This document shows, piece by piece, positions 41,580-50,636 of a stretch of 64,000 bases of DNA; the first letter of the stretch is position 1, and each line of letters starts with the position of its first letter. Source of the DNA: Pseudomonadota bacterium (lineage in GTDB: Bacteria; Pseudomonadota; Alphaproteobacteria; Rhizobiales; Xanthobacteraceae); NCBI GenBank assembly GCA_023387735.1, contig JAEWHP010000035.1, positions 372,001 to 436,000 on the forward strand, given 5' to 3'. The notes beneath the pieces were generated by a model. The model worked only from the letters and a program-made list of their open reading frames with translations, was not told the DNA's origin and did not search any database. Position numbers and translations under genes: made by a program.

Positions 41580-42494
41580 ATGGCAAAATCACTGCAAGAC
41601 AAGGTCATCATCGTCACCGGCGCGGGCCGTGGCATCGGGCGCGAGATCGCGCTGCTCTGCGCCGCCGAGGGCGCCAAGGTCGTGGTCAATGATCCCGGCG
41701 GCGCCGCCGATGGCGCGGGTACGTCGGCCGCGCCCGCAGAGGAAGTGGTCGAGGAGATCAAGAAGCGCGGCGGCATCGCGGTGCCCAACTTCGAATCGGT
41801 GGCCGAAGCGATCCCGGCGAGCAAGATCGTCAAGACCGCGACCGATCATTTCGGCCGGCTCGACGGCGTCGTCAACAACGCCGGCATCCTGCGCGACATG
41901 ATCTTCCACAAGATGAGCGTGGAGGCCTTCGAGGCCGTCATCAAGGTGCACCTGATGGGCTCGTTCTACGTCTCTCACGCCGCGGCGCGGATCTACCGCG
42001 AGCAGGAGAGCGGTTCCTTCGTGCACTTCACCTCGACCTCCGGCCTGATCGGCAATTTCGGCCAGGCCAACTACGCCGCCGCCAAGCTCGGCATCGTCGG
42101 CCTGTCGAAGTCGATCGCGCTCGACATGGGCCGCTTCAACGTGCGCTCGAACTGCGTCTCGCCGTTCGCCTGGACCCGCATGATCGGCACCATCCCGACC
42201 GAGACCGAAGCCCAGAAGGCCCGGGTCGAGAAGATCAAGCAGATGGGTCCGGAGAAGATCGCGCCGGTTTGCGCCTATCTCATGTCCGATGCCGCCAAGG
42301 ATGTGACCGGGCAGATCTTCGGCGTACGCATGAACGAGATTTTCCTGTTCAGCCAGAACCGGCCGCTGCGCTCGGTGCATCGCAGCGAAGGCTGGACGCC
42401 GCAGACCATTGCCGAACACGGCATGCCGGCGCTCAAGGATTCCTTCTACAAGCTCGACCGCTCGGCAGACATCTTCCCCTGGGATCCGATCTGA
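41580..42494 (+). CDS. Short-chain dehydrogenase, MFE-2 (3-hydroxyacyl-CoA dehydrogenase) type
   Basis: A 304-residue SDR. The NAD-binding motif is TGAGRGIGREIA, followed by VVVNDPGGAADGAG. This Asn-Asp-x-Gly-Gly stretch is typical of the dehydrogenase domain of peroxisomal multifunctional enzyme 2. Catalytic residues are Ser in TSTSGLIGNFGQ and Tyr and Lys in YAAAK. An R-hydroxyacyl-CoA dehydrogenase is the likely activity, fitting the adjacent thiolase. A C-terminal extension (RPLRSVHRSEGWTPQT) lies outside the SDR core. The start is the ATG at 41580 with CAGGAGAAC upstream. Confidence 0.9.
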   Translation: MAKSLQDKVIIVTGAGRGIGREIALLCAAEGAKVVVNDPGGAADGAGTSAAPAEEVVEEIKKRGGIAVPNFESVAEAIPASKIVKTATDHFGRLDGVVNNAGILRDMIFHKMSVEAFEAVIKVHLMGSFYVSHAAARIYREQESGSFVHFTSTSGLIGNFGQANYAAAKLGIVGLSKSIALDMGRFNVRSNCVSPFAWTRMIGTIPTETEAQKARVEKIKQMGPEKIAPVCAYLMSDAAKDVTGQIFGVRMNEIFLFSQNRPLRSVHRSEGWTPQTIAEHGMPALKDSFYKLDRSADIFPWDPI

Positions 42495-42510
42495 GCAACA
42501 CGAGGCAGCT

Positions 42511-42545
42511 GAAGGATGGGTTTCGCTACGCTCTACCCATCCTTC
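42511..42545. repeat. Hairpin repeat GAAGGATGGGT
   Basis: Eleven-base perfect arms GAAGGATGGGT and ACCCATCCTTC around a 13-base loop, between the SDR and the SMP-30 gene. It has no T-tract. A related longer element is at 54680-54758. Confidence 0.65.
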
Positions 42546-42655
42546 AAGTCTGCTGCGCTGCATCACCATCTCTGATTGCTTCATCGCGAGTCCGCCCGCT
42601 TTATGCCTGATTGCGGGCGGATGTTTTCCTTCCAATAAAAAAACGGGAGGAAATC

Positions 42656-43822
42656 ATGACAAGCTCACTGACCTTTTCCGATTCCCACCAGCAAGGCGGC
42701 GGTTTCGATCGCCGCAAGATATTGACCGGCGCTGCAGCGCTTGCCGCCTCCGCTGTCACGGTGAAAACGGCTTCTGCCGCCTCCGTCGCGCCGCTTGGCC
42801 AGACCGGCGTGCCGACCACCGCAGCGCCGCCTTTGCCGCTCGGCCCGCTGTCCGGCGCCCGCTATCCGGACGCCCGACTGGAGTCGATGAAGAAGCCGAA
42901 GGTTTCGTTCGGGCCGACGGGCTTTCCCGCCTTCGCCGGCACCATGGCGGTCGAGCGCGTCGCGACCGGCTTCCGCTGGGCCGAAGGCCCGGTCTACTTT
43001 CCGGCCGGGCGATATGTTCTCTTCAGCGACATCCCCAACAACCGCATCATGCGCTTCTCGGAGGATGACGGCCACCTCAGCGTCTATCGGCAGCCGTCGA
43101 TGAACTCGAACGGCAACACCATCGATCGCGAGGGACGGCTGATCACCTGCGAACATTCCGGACGCCGCGTCACCCGGACCGAACTCGACGGCTCGATCAC
43201 CATCATCGCCGACAAGTACAACGGCAAGAAACTGAACTCGCCGAACGACGCCGTCGTCGCGGCCGACGGCTCGATCTGGTTCTGCGACCCGGCCTACGGC
43301 ATCGGCGGATTCTACGAAGGCATCAAGGCCGATGCCGAGCAGGACAAGAAGAACGTCTACCGGGTCGATCCGAAATCCGGCGATATCAAGATGGTGGTCG
43401 ACGACTTCGTGCAGCCGAACGGCCTCTGCTTCTCGCCCGACGAGAAGAAGCTCTATATCTGCGATACCGGCTTCACCGACGCGCCGGACAACCCGTCGCA
43501 CATCCGCGTGTTCGACGTCGATCTCGCGGCCGGCAAGCTTTCGAACAGCAAGGTGTTTGCGGACATGCCCAAGCCCAGTATTACCGACGGGCTGCGCTGC
43601 GATACCGCCGGGCGCCTGTGGTGCTCCGTCGGCTGGGGCGATCCGAACGAGGACGGCGTGCGCTGCTACACGCCTGACGGCGATCTGCTGGGCAAGATCC
43701 ACATCCCGGAAACCGTCGCCAATCTGTGCTTCGGCGGCCAGCAGCGCAACCGGCTCTACATCTGCGGTTCGTCATCGCTCTACGCGGTCTACACCAGCGC
43801 GCAGGGTGCGATGAAGCCGTGA
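42656..43822 (+). CDS. Tat-exported SMP-30/gluconolactonase family protein
   Basis: A 388-residue protein. Its N-terminus has the twin-arginine pattern FDRRKILTGAAALAASAVTV, so it is probably exported folded to the periplasm. The mature part is a six-bladed beta-propeller of the SMP-30 family. The metal ligands are likely Glu in FRWAEGPVYF, Asn in KLNSPNDAVVAADG and Asp in SITDGLRCDTAG. Such enzymes hydrolyse lactones with a divalent metal. The start is the ATG at 42656, preceded by GGGAGG. It lies alone between two repeats, downstream of the SDR, so its link to the upstream operon is uncertain. Confidence 0.88.
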   Translation: MTSSLTFSDSHQQGGGFDRRKILTGAAALAASAVTVKTASAASVAPLGQTGVPTTAAPPLPLGPLSGARYPDARLESMKKPKVSFGPTGFPAFAGTMAVERVATGFRWAEGPVYFPAGRYVLFSDIPNNRIMRFSEDDGHLSVYRQPSMNSNGNTIDREGRLITCEHSGRRVTRTELDGSITIIADKYNGKKLNSPNDAVVAADGSIWFCDPAYGIGGFYEGIKADAEQDKKNVYRVDPKSGDIKMVVDDFVQPNGLCFSPDEKKLYICDTGFTDAPDNPSHIRVFDVDLAAGKLSNSKVFADMPKPSITDGLRCDTAGRLWCSVGWGDPNEDGVRCYTPDGDLLGKIHIPETVANLCFGGQQRNRLYICGSSSLYAVYTSAQGAMKP

Positions 43823-43833
43823 GTGGCTTCCGT

Positions 43834-43934
43834 CGTCATTCCGGGGCGACGCGAATGCGTCGAACTATGGTGCGCAATTGCGCACCTGAGAATCTCGAGG
43901 TTCCGGGTTCGCGCTTGCGCGCGCCCCGGAACGA
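43834..43934. repeat. Intergenic palindromic repeat, 'cgtcattcc' family with extra 18-bp palindrome
   Basis: CGTCATTCCGGGGCGACGCG at the left and GCGCGCCCCGGAACGAC at the right, with GGTGCGCAATTGCGCACC at 43869-43886. It lies between convergent genes. Confidence 0.75.
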
Positions 43935-43940
43935 CAGTGG

Positions 43941-46736
43941 TCACCCGCTATTCCGCAGCCCCGCCGATATGCCGTTGATCGTCAGCTGAATCCCGCGCAG
44001 CACCTGCTCGTCCGGGTTCTGCGCGCGATGCTCCTTCAGCAATTCCACCTGCACGTGGTTGAGCGGATCGAGATAGGGAAAGCGGTTGCGGATCGAGCGG
44101 TCCAGCAACGGGTTGCCCTGCAGCAACCGCTCGTGCCCCATGATGTCGAGCAGCGTCTCGATGGAAGAATGCCATTCGCGCCGGATGCGGCCAAAAATGC
44201 TCTCGCGCAGTTTCACATCGGGCACCAGTTCAGCGTAGCGCGAGGCGATCGCGATCGAGCTCTTGGCCAGCACCATGTCCATGTTCGACAGCAGCATGCG
44301 GAAGAACGGCCACTCCCGATACAGTTCCTGCAGGAACGGCATGCCCTGCTCCGGATGCTCCGCGATCCAGGTCTCGACCGCGGTGCCAAATCCGTACCAG
44401 CCCGGCAGCATCAGCCGGCATTGCGCCCAGCTGAACACCCACGGGATCGCCCGCAGGTCCTCGATCTCGCGGGTCTTCTTGCGCGATGCCGGACGGCTGC
44501 CGATGTTCAGCGTCGCGATCTCGTTGATGACGGTCGAGCCCCAGAAATAGTCGGCAAAGCCTTCGGTCTCGTAGACCAGGCCGCGATAGGCGCGAAACGC
44601 CAGCGCCGACAGCTGATCCATCGCCGTCAGATATTCCTTGCGCGGCGCGCTCTGGCGGGGATGCAGCAGGCTTGCTTCCAGAGTGGCGGCCGCCAGGATC
44701 TCCAGATTGTTGCGGCCGACTTCGGCGTTGGAATATTTGCTGGAGATGATCTCGCCCTGCTCGGTGATGCGGATCTGACCGTTCACGGCGCCGCCCGGCT
44801 GCGCGATGATGGCGTCATAGCTCGGTCCGCCGCCGCGGCCGACCGATCCGCCGCGGCCGTGGAACAGCCGCAGGCGCACGTGGTGGCGCTCGAACACTTC
44901 GACCAGGCCAATCTCGGCCTTGTAGAGCTCCCAGCCCGAGGTGACGAAGCCGCCGTCCTTGTTGCTGTCGGAATAACCCAGCATCACTTCCTGCACGCTG
45001 CCGCGGCTGTCCACCAGCTTGCGGTAATCGTGCATCGACAGCATCCGGTCCATGATGCCGGATGAGGCCTGCAAATCCTCGATGGTCTCGAACAGCGGCA
45101 CGATGTTCACCGCGCTGCGGCCGGACGGATTGACGAGGCCGACCTCCTTCAAGAGCACCGCGACCTCCAGCATGTCGGACATGCCCTTGCACATCGAGAT
45201 GATGCATTGGGAGATCACGTCGGCGCCGAATTTGGCGTGGGCCTCGGCGGCGGCGCGGAACAGCGCCAGTTCGCCCAGCGTTTCCTCGCTGTACTTGACG
45301 AACGCCGAGCTGAGCGGCCTCGCACTGCGCAGCTCGTTTAACAGGAGATTGACACGGGCTTCCTCGCCGAGCGCGAGATAGGACATGCCGGGGATCGCAG
45401 CATCGAACAGTTCGGCGACCGTGCGTTCATGCACGGCCGAATTCTGCCTGATGTCGAGCCGGGCGAGATGGAAGCCGAAGCAATCCACGGCGCGGCGCAA
45501 CAGCCGCAGCCGCCCACGCGCGATCACGCCGGAATTGTTTGCGATCAGCGAGCGATCGAGCACGTCCAGATCGGCCTTGAACTCCTTCACACTCGTATAG
45601 GGCGCGGCTTCGCCCACCGGCCGGCGGGTGGTTTCGACCTCCAGCCACAGCGCGGTCGCCGTCAGGCGGGCATAGATGCCGGAGACCGCCAGTCGATACG
45701 GCTCGCCGCTCCGATGAGGCGAGGTGTCCGGCGAACGCCCGGCAAGTTCGCGCAATTCGTCGGAGACATCGGCAAGATGCGCCGCCAGCGACAGCTCCGA
45801 GCCGAGCGCATGCAGTTGCTCGAGATAGAAGTTCATGACCCGGCTCGACTGCAGCCGAAGCGTGCCGCGCATGACATCGGCGGTCACGAACGGATTGCCG
45901 TCGCGATCGCCGCCGATCCAGCTTCCCATGGTCAGGAACGACGCCACTTCGCCGGACGCCCCCTCCTCCTGGTTCAGCCGGTCCTCCAGCGCGCAATGCA
46001 GCCGCGGCACCTCGTGCAGGAACGTGTAGTCGTAGAACGAGAGGCCGTTGGCGACCTCGTCGAGCACGGTGAGCTTGGTTCGGCGCAACAGATTGGTCTG
46101 CCACAGCGTCAGCACGGCGCGGCGCAACTGTTCGTCGCTGGCATCAGCTTCCTCCGGCGTCAGCTTCATGCGTTCGCGCCGGTCGAGCAGCGCCGCGATT
46201 TCCATCTCGCGGTCCATCGTGCTCTTGCGGCGGACTTCGGTCGGATGCGCCGTCAGCACCGGACTGACCTGGGCGTCCTTGAAGAAGCGCAAGAGATCGG
46301 CGGCGCTGAAGCCGGCCGCCTTGGCGTGGGACAATGTCTGCGCAAGCATGCTCGCGCGCGGCCCGCCATTGGCGCCCCACCCGCGCATCTGGCGAATGTT
46401 GTTCTGGTCCTCGGCGATGTTGGCGAGATGCGAGAAATAGCTGAAGGCACGGACGATCCGCACGGTGTCGGCGGTCGACATGCTGTCGAGGATGGTTTCC
46501 AGTTCCCGCCGCGCCAGACGGTCTTCGTCGCGATGGAACCGGATCGAGGTCTGCCGGATGCGCTCGACCAGGTCGAACACCTCCGCGCCTTCCTGGTCGC
46601 GCACGGTATCGCCGAGAATCCGCCCCAGCAGGCGGATATCCGTCCGCAGCCGCGCGTCTTCCGCGTCTTCGACGCGATTAGACCGGGCTTCGGTCTCGGT
46701 GGGGATGGTCTCGGAAGGCACGATCTGGGAAGACAT
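43941..46736 (-). CDS. ppc: Phosphoenolpyruvate carboxylase
   Basis: A 931-residue enzyme, the usual length for bacterial PEPC. The catalytic histidine is His164 in VLTAHPTEVRRKSTMD. The other fingerprints are GSWIGGDRDGNPFVTADV, the glycine-rich FHGRGGSVGRGGGP and GYSDSNKDGGF. It ends INGISAGLRNSG, matching the essential carboxy-terminal Gly of the family. It adds bicarbonate to phosphoenolpyruvate to give oxaloacetate, refilling the TCA cycle in the cytoplasm. The start is taken as the ATG at 46736, with GAGGG eight bases upstream; a GTG at 46745 is an alternative. It is flanked by palindromic repeats on both sides. Confidence 0.97.
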   Translation of the reverse strand: MSSQIVPSETIPTETEARSNRVEDAEDARLRTDIRLLGRILGDTVRDQEGAEVFDLVERIRQTSIRFHRDEDRLARRELETILDSMSTADTVRIVRAFSYFSHLANIAEDQNNIRQMRGWGANGGPRASMLAQTLSHAKAAGFSAADLLRFFKDAQVSPVLTAHPTEVRRKSTMDREMEIAALLDRRERMKLTPEEADASDEQLRRAVLTLWQTNLLRRTKLTVLDEVANGLSFYDYTFLHEVPRLHCALEDRLNQEEGASGEVASFLTMGSWIGGDRDGNPFVTADVMRGTLRLQSSRVMNFYLEQLHALGSELSLAAHLADVSDELRELAGRSPDTSPHRSGEPYRLAVSGIYARLTATALWLEVETTRRPVGEAAPYTSVKEFKADLDVLDRSLIANNSGVIARGRLRLLRRAVDCFGFHLARLDIRQNSAVHERTVAELFDAAIPGMSYLALGEEARVNLLLNELRSARPLSSAFVKYSEETLGELALFRAAAEAHAKFGADVISQCIISMCKGMSDMLEVAVLLKEVGLVNPSGRSAVNIVPLFETIEDLQASSGIMDRMLSMHDYRKLVDSRGSVQEVMLGYSDSNKDGGFVTSGWELYKAEIGLVEVFERHHVRLRLFHGRGGSVGRGGGPSYDAIIAQPGGAVNGQIRITEQGEIISSKYSNAEVGRNNLEILAAATLEASLLHPRQSAPRKEYLTAMDQLSALAFRAYRGLVYETEGFADYFWGSTVINEIATLNIGSRPASRKKTREIEDLRAIPWVFSWAQCRLMLPGWYGFGTAVETWIAEHPEQGMPFLQELYREWPFFRMLLSNMDMVLAKSSIAIASRYAELVPDVKLRESIFGRIRREWHSSIETLLDIMGHERLLQGNPLLDRSIRNRFPYLDPLNHVQVELLKEHRAQNPDEQVLRGIQLTINGISAGLRNSG

Positions 46737-46833
46737 GGCTGGCACCCTCAGAAACTGCCCGGCAATTCCGAGTGTGCAAGTTTTTTGCCGCAGTGCAAGA
46801 TAAAGATGGCGGCGGACTCGTCCTGGCGAAGTT

Positions 46834-46930
46834 CCTCATCCTGAGGAGCCGCGAAGCGGCGTCTCGAAGGATGGCCACAAGGTCGGGGCCTCATGGTTCG
46901 AGACGCGCTTTCGCGCTCCTCACCATGAGG
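46834..46930. repeat. Intergenic palindromic repeat, 'cctcatcctgaggagc' family
   Basis: CCTCATCCTGAGGAGCCGCG at the left and GCGCTCCTCACCATGAGGG at the right, with inverted GTCTCGAA/TTCGAGAC inside. It lies upstream of ppc. A fragment of the same family is at 59676-59718. Confidence 0.7.
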
Positions 46931-46953
46931 GATCGACCATCTCCGCTGGCGCG

Positions 46954-48498
46954 CTAGATCCTCCGCCCCGCCCGCTCCCAATAGGGATCGCGCAGGCGGC
47001 GCTTGAAGATCTTGCCGGAATCTTCGCGCGGCAGGTTCGTCTGGATTTCGATGTGTTTGGGCACCTTGTAGTCCGCCAGCGAGACCTTGAGCTGGGCGCG
47101 AACGGAGGCGATATCCAGCGTCACGCCCGGCTGCGGCTCCACGACCGCCATCAGCGCTTCGCCGAACTCCGCGTCGGGGATGCCGAATACGGCGCAATCA
47201 TGCACGCCCGGTAGCGCATGCAGCGCCGCCTCGATTTCGGCGGGGTAGATGTTGACGCCGCCCGAAATCACCATGTCGCGCTTGCGGTCGCAGATGAAGA
47301 CATAGCCGTCGGCGTCGATGTAGCCGACATCGCCTGACGTGATGAAGCCGTCGCGATCGATCTCGGCGCGCTTCTCCGGCTTGTTGTGATAGGTGAAATC
47401 CGGGTTGCCTGCGATGCGCGAATAGATTTCGCCGATCTCGCCCTGCGGCAATTCCCTGCCGTCATCGCCAATGAAGCGCAGTTCGGCGCCGGGCGAGATC
47501 TTGCCCACCGTGCCGGGCTTCTTCAGGGCATCCTCCGAGGTCGCGAAGGTGACCGCGCTCGACTCGGTCGAACCGTAGAACTCGTAGATCACCGGCCCCC
47601 ACCACTCGATCATCGCGCGCTTGACATCGGCCGGACATGGGGCCGCCGCATGGATGATATGGCGCAGCGAGGACATGTCGTATTTCTTGCGGATCTCCTC
47701 CGGCAGCTTCATCAGCCGGATGAACATGGTCGGCACCATGAAGATGGTGTCGATCTTCTCGGTATCGATCACGCGCAGGAACTCTTCAGGCTCAAAGCGC
47801 GGCATGAGCACCAGCGCGCCGCCAAGCTTGCCGCCGCGCAGGCCGAACGAGTTCGGCGCCGAATGATAAAGCGGCCCCGGCAGCAGGGCGCGGGCGCCCG
47901 GCTTGAGGCCGTAGATCATGCTGCGCAAACGTTCGCCATTGGCGACCTGTTCCGGCGTCGGCGCATTGCGGCGCACGCCCTTGGGATGGCCCGTTGTGCC
48001 TGACGTATAGATCATGTTCTGCGGCTGCGGTACCGCCGGCCCGTCATAGCGGGGGAACTGCGTGAGCCAGGATTCGAAATCGATCGCGAAGTCGGGCGTC
48101 GCCAGATGATCCGGGTTGATCTTGTAGTTCGCAATGATCTCCGGCGGCGTCGGCACGCTGATCGCGGTGACGCCTTCCGGGATCGCCTCGCGCAGCTGGT
48201 GCAGCATGTCGGCATGCGCGATCAGCACCGCGGTGCCGCAATCCTTCAGCACGTAGTTGATCTCTTCCGGCTTGAAGTGCCAGTTCACGGGCACACCGTA
48301 GGCGCCGAGCCGCATCGCTGCATACGCTGCCTCGATGAAGGCGATGTCGTTGCGCATCAGCATGGCGACGCTATCGCCCTGCTTGACACCGAGCTTCTGC
48401 AATCCGCTGGCGATGCGGTCGGCGCGGTCGGCGACCTCGTCATGGCTGCGCCTGCGCTGGCCGCTGATGACGCCGTGGAAGAGTTGGGAGGTTGGCAT
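46954..48498 (-). CDS. Acyl-CoA synthetase (AMP-forming)
   Basis: A 514-residue member of the ANL superfamily. The phosphate-binding loop is MIYTSGTTGHPKGVRRN and the adenine-site block is YEFYGSTESSAV. The hinge follows with TSGDVGYIDADGYVFICDRK, and the C-terminal lysine motif is EDSGKIFKRRLRDPYW. It activates an acid as its CoA thioester with ATP. The start is the ATG at 48498 (MPTSQLFHGV). It lies upstream of a convergent repeat and follows a crotonase gene on the same strand, so together they begin the acyl-CoA cluster. Confidence 0.93.
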   Translation of the reverse strand: MPTSQLFHGVISGQRRRSHDEVADRADRIASGLQKLGVKQGDSVAMLMRNDIAFIEAAYAAMRLGAYGVPVNWHFKPEEINYVLKDCGTAVLIAHADMLHQLREAIPEGVTAISVPTPPEIIANYKINPDHLATPDFAIDFESWLTQFPRYDGPAVPQPQNMIYTSGTTGHPKGVRRNAPTPEQVANGERLRSMIYGLKPGARALLPGPLYHSAPNSFGLRGGKLGGALVLMPRFEPEEFLRVIDTEKIDTIFMVPTMFIRLMKLPEEIRKKYDMSSLRHIIHAAAPCPADVKRAMIEWWGPVIYEFYGSTESSAVTFATSEDALKKPGTVGKISPGAELRFIGDDGRELPQGEIGEIYSRIAGNPDFTYHNKPEKRAEIDRDGFITSGDVGYIDADGYVFICDRKRDMVISGGVNIYPAEIEAALHALPGVHDCAVFGIPDAEFGEALMAVVEPQPGVTLDIASVRAQLKVSLADYKVPKHIEIQTNLPREDSGKIFKRRLRDPYWERAGRRI

Positions 48499-48545
48499 TG
48501 TAGCGTTCCGATCTTTCGTCGGGTTCCAGGAATGACTTCGATGGT

Positions 48546-48627
48546 CGTCATTCCGGGATGGTCCGAAGGACCAGACCCGGAATCTCGAGATTCCGGGTTC
48601 GATGCTTCGCATCGCCCCGGAATGACG
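48546..48627. repeat. Intergenic palindromic repeat, 'cgtcattcc' family
   Basis: CGTCATTCCGGGATGGTCCG at the left and TTCGCATCGCCCCGGAATG at the right, with the GGTCCGAAGGACC hairpin. It lies between two genes on the same strand. Confidence 0.8.
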
Positions 48628-48634
48628 AATGAAA

Positions 48635-49450
48635 CTACCCAGCCTCCGCGAACCGCGGCGCGCGTTTTTCCATGTTGGCGCGCACGGCCTCGGTCTGGTT
48701 GGCGCTGCCGAGCAACTTCTGCTGTTCGACGGATTCAGCGAGCAGCGCCGGGCCGGGATCGACGGACAGCTTGTTCAGCATGCGCTTGGCAGCACGGATC
48801 GCATCCGGACTTTTGCTCGCGATTTCGCGTGCGAGCTCCAGCGCCGCACCCCGCGGATCGTCGCAGATCCGCGTTGCCAGGCCATATCTCATGGCTTCCT
48901 GCGCCGAGAAGATGCGGCCGGTATAGGTCAGCTCGCGCAGGATATCATCGCGGACCAGCGTGGCGAGAATGGGCGTACCGGCCATGTCCGGCACCAGACC
49001 CCATTTGATCTCCATGATCGACATCCGCGCGTCCGGTGTCAGGAAGCGCATGTCCGCTCCGAGCGCGAGCTGAAATCCGCCGCCGAACGCCACGCCCTGG
49101 ATCGCCGCAATGACCGGCACCGGCAGTTGCCGCCAGCCCCACACCGCCTGTTGCGGGAAATTCGCCAACCCATGCGTGCGTGCAGACAGGTCACGTTTCT
49201 CGCCACCGGCGATCCCGTTACCGCCGCTCTCCTTCATCGCGGCGAAACGGCCCATATCGAGGCCGGCGCAGAACGCCCGCCCTTCCCCGGACAATACTAC
49301 CACGCGGACCCCTTTTTCATGGGCAAGCCGCTCGGTCGCGGCGACCAGCGCCTCGAACATCGCGGCGTCGAGGGCATTCATCTTGTCGGCCCGCACCAGT
49401 CGGACATCGGCAATGCCGTCCGAGATCGAGATCGAGACGCGTTGTTCCAT
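48635..49450 (-). CDS. Crotonase family protein (enoyl-CoA hydratase/isomerase-like)
   Basis: A 271-residue crotonase. CoA and oxyanion motifs are seen in GEGRAFCAGLDMGRFAAM and QGVAFGGGFQLALGADMRFL. The first catalytic glutamate of enoyl-CoA hydratases aligns with Gln (GGGFQLALGAD), while the second is present (SIMEIKWGLVPD). This fits hydrolases or isomerases of the superfamily better than a plain hydratase. The start is the ATG at 49450 (MEQRVSISI), with GGAGAT overlapping the ribosome binding region. It lies upstream of the acyl-CoA synthetase on the same strand and is divergent from an SDR. Confidence 0.88.
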   Translation of the reverse strand: MEQRVSISISDGIADVRLVRADKMNALDAAMFEALVAATERLAHEKGVRVVVLSGEGRAFCAGLDMGRFAAMKESGGNGIAGGEKRDLSARTHGLANFPQQAVWGWRQLPVPVIAAIQGVAFGGGFQLALGADMRFLTPDARMSIMEIKWGLVPDMAGTPILATLVRDDILRELTYTGRIFSAQEAMRYGLATRICDDPRGAALELAREIASKSPDAIRAAKRMLNKLSVDPGPALLAESVEQQKLLGSANQTEAVRANMEKRAPRFAEAG

Positions 49451-49565
49451 GGGAGATCCTCCACTCTTCTTTCTTGTCGCTTTGCCGACTTGCTGCTTTA
49501 CAGAAAGGCCCTTGTCCGGTTTTAGTCAATCGACCAATTAACAGCAACTCCCGTGGGTGGAAACG

Positions 49566-50438
49566 ATGTTCAACGATCAGCTTCTCGCCGGGCGGCGCAT
49601 TCTCGTAACGGGTGGCGGCACCGGCCTCGGCAAGTCCATGGCGGCGCGGTTTCTTCAGCTCGGCGCCGAGGTTCACATCTGCGGCCGGCGCAAGATTGTT
49701 TGCGACGAGACTGCAACCGAACTGATGGACCAGTATGGAGGCCGCGTGGTCAGCCACGGCGTCGACATCCGCAACGCGATGGCCGTCGATGAGATGATCG
49801 AGGCGATCTGGACCTCGGGTCCCCTCACCGACCTCATCAACAACGCCGCCGGCAATTTCATCTCGCGCTCGGAAGAGCTTTCGCCCCGCGGCTTCGATGC
49901 CGTTGCCAACATCGTCATGCACGGCACGTTCTACGTGACGCATGCGGTGGGCAGGCGCTGGATCGCCGGCAAGCACCGCGGCAACGTGGTGTCGATCACG
50001 GTTACCTGGGTCCGCAACGGCTCGCCCTATGTGGTGCCGTCGGCGATGAGCAAATCGGCGATCCACGCCATGACCATGTCGCTCGCGGTCGAGTGGGGCA
50101 AATACGGCATCCGCCTCAACACCATCGCGCCGGGCGAAATTCCGACCGAGGGCATGAGCAAGCGCATCAAGCCCGGCGACGAGGCCGGCGCGCGCACCAA
50201 AGCGATGAATCCGATGGGCCGGGTCGGCACCATGGAGGAGTTGCAGAACCTCGCGGTGTTTTTGATTTCCGGCGGCTGCGACTGGATCAACGGCGAGACT
50301 ATCGCCATGGACGGCGCGCAGGCGCTCGCGATGGGCGGCAATTTCTATCAGCTGCGCGACTGGAGCGACGCCGACTGGAACCAGGCCCGCGACTCCATCA
50401 AGGCGCAGAACGAAAAGGACCGCGCCTCGCGGGGGTGA
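49566..50438 (+). CDS. SDR oxidoreductase (2,4-dienoyl-CoA reductase-like)
   Basis: A 290-residue SDR with the cofactor motif TGGGTGLGKSMAARFLQLGA and NNAAGNF. The usual catalytic Tyr of YxxxK is replaced: the block reads PYVVPSAMSKSAIHAM, with Ser in the Tyr place but the Lys kept. 2,4-dienoyl-CoA reductases also lack that Tyr, and the C-terminal tail (GNFYQLRDWSDADWN) resembles theirs, so a dienoyl-CoA or enoyl reductase-like role is likely. The start is the ATG at 49566; a GTG at 49557 is also in frame. It is divergent from a crotonase and upstream of an acyl-CoA synthetase. Confidence 0.86.
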   Translation: MFNDQLLAGRRILVTGGGTGLGKSMAARFLQLGAEVHICGRRKIVCDETATELMDQYGGRVVSHGVDIRNAMAVDEMIEAIWTSGPLTDLINNAAGNFISRSEELSPRGFDAVANIVMHGTFYVTHAVGRRWIAGKHRGNVVSITVTWVRNGSPYVVPSAMSKSAIHAMTMSLAVEWGKYGIRLNTIAPGEIPTEGMSKRIKPGDEAGARTKAMNPMGRVGTMEELQNLAVFLISGGCDWINGETIAMDGAQALAMGGNFYQLRDWSDADWNQARDSIKAQNEKDRASRG

Positions 50439-50446
50439 TCTCTGCT

Positions 50447-50564
50447 GTCGTCCCGGCGAAGGCCGGGACCCATAACCACCATCGCCAGCTTTTGCGAAGG
50501 CAATTGGCCGCATCACCTTCCCGATAGGTCACGGCGTATGGGTCCCGGCCTTCGCCGGGACGAC
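50447..50564. repeat. Intergenic palindromic repeat, 'cgtcccggcgaaggccggga' family
   Basis: Second copy: GTCGTCCCGGCGAAGGCCGG at the left, GGCCTTCGCCGGGACGAC at the right, about 118 bp. It lies in the 198-bp gap between SDR and acyl-CoA synthetase. Confidence 0.8.
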
Positions 50565-50636
50565 GAGACCATATTGTCTTTGCCCGCGGATGACGCCAAA
50601 CTCCGCGTAACCAAAACAAGACGCTACGGGAGAGAC

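Noticed and set aside
42511..42545. Rho-independent terminator after the SDR gene
   Set aside because: The stem is strong, but no run of T follows, and a related longer element occurs elsewhere, so it is better called a repeat.
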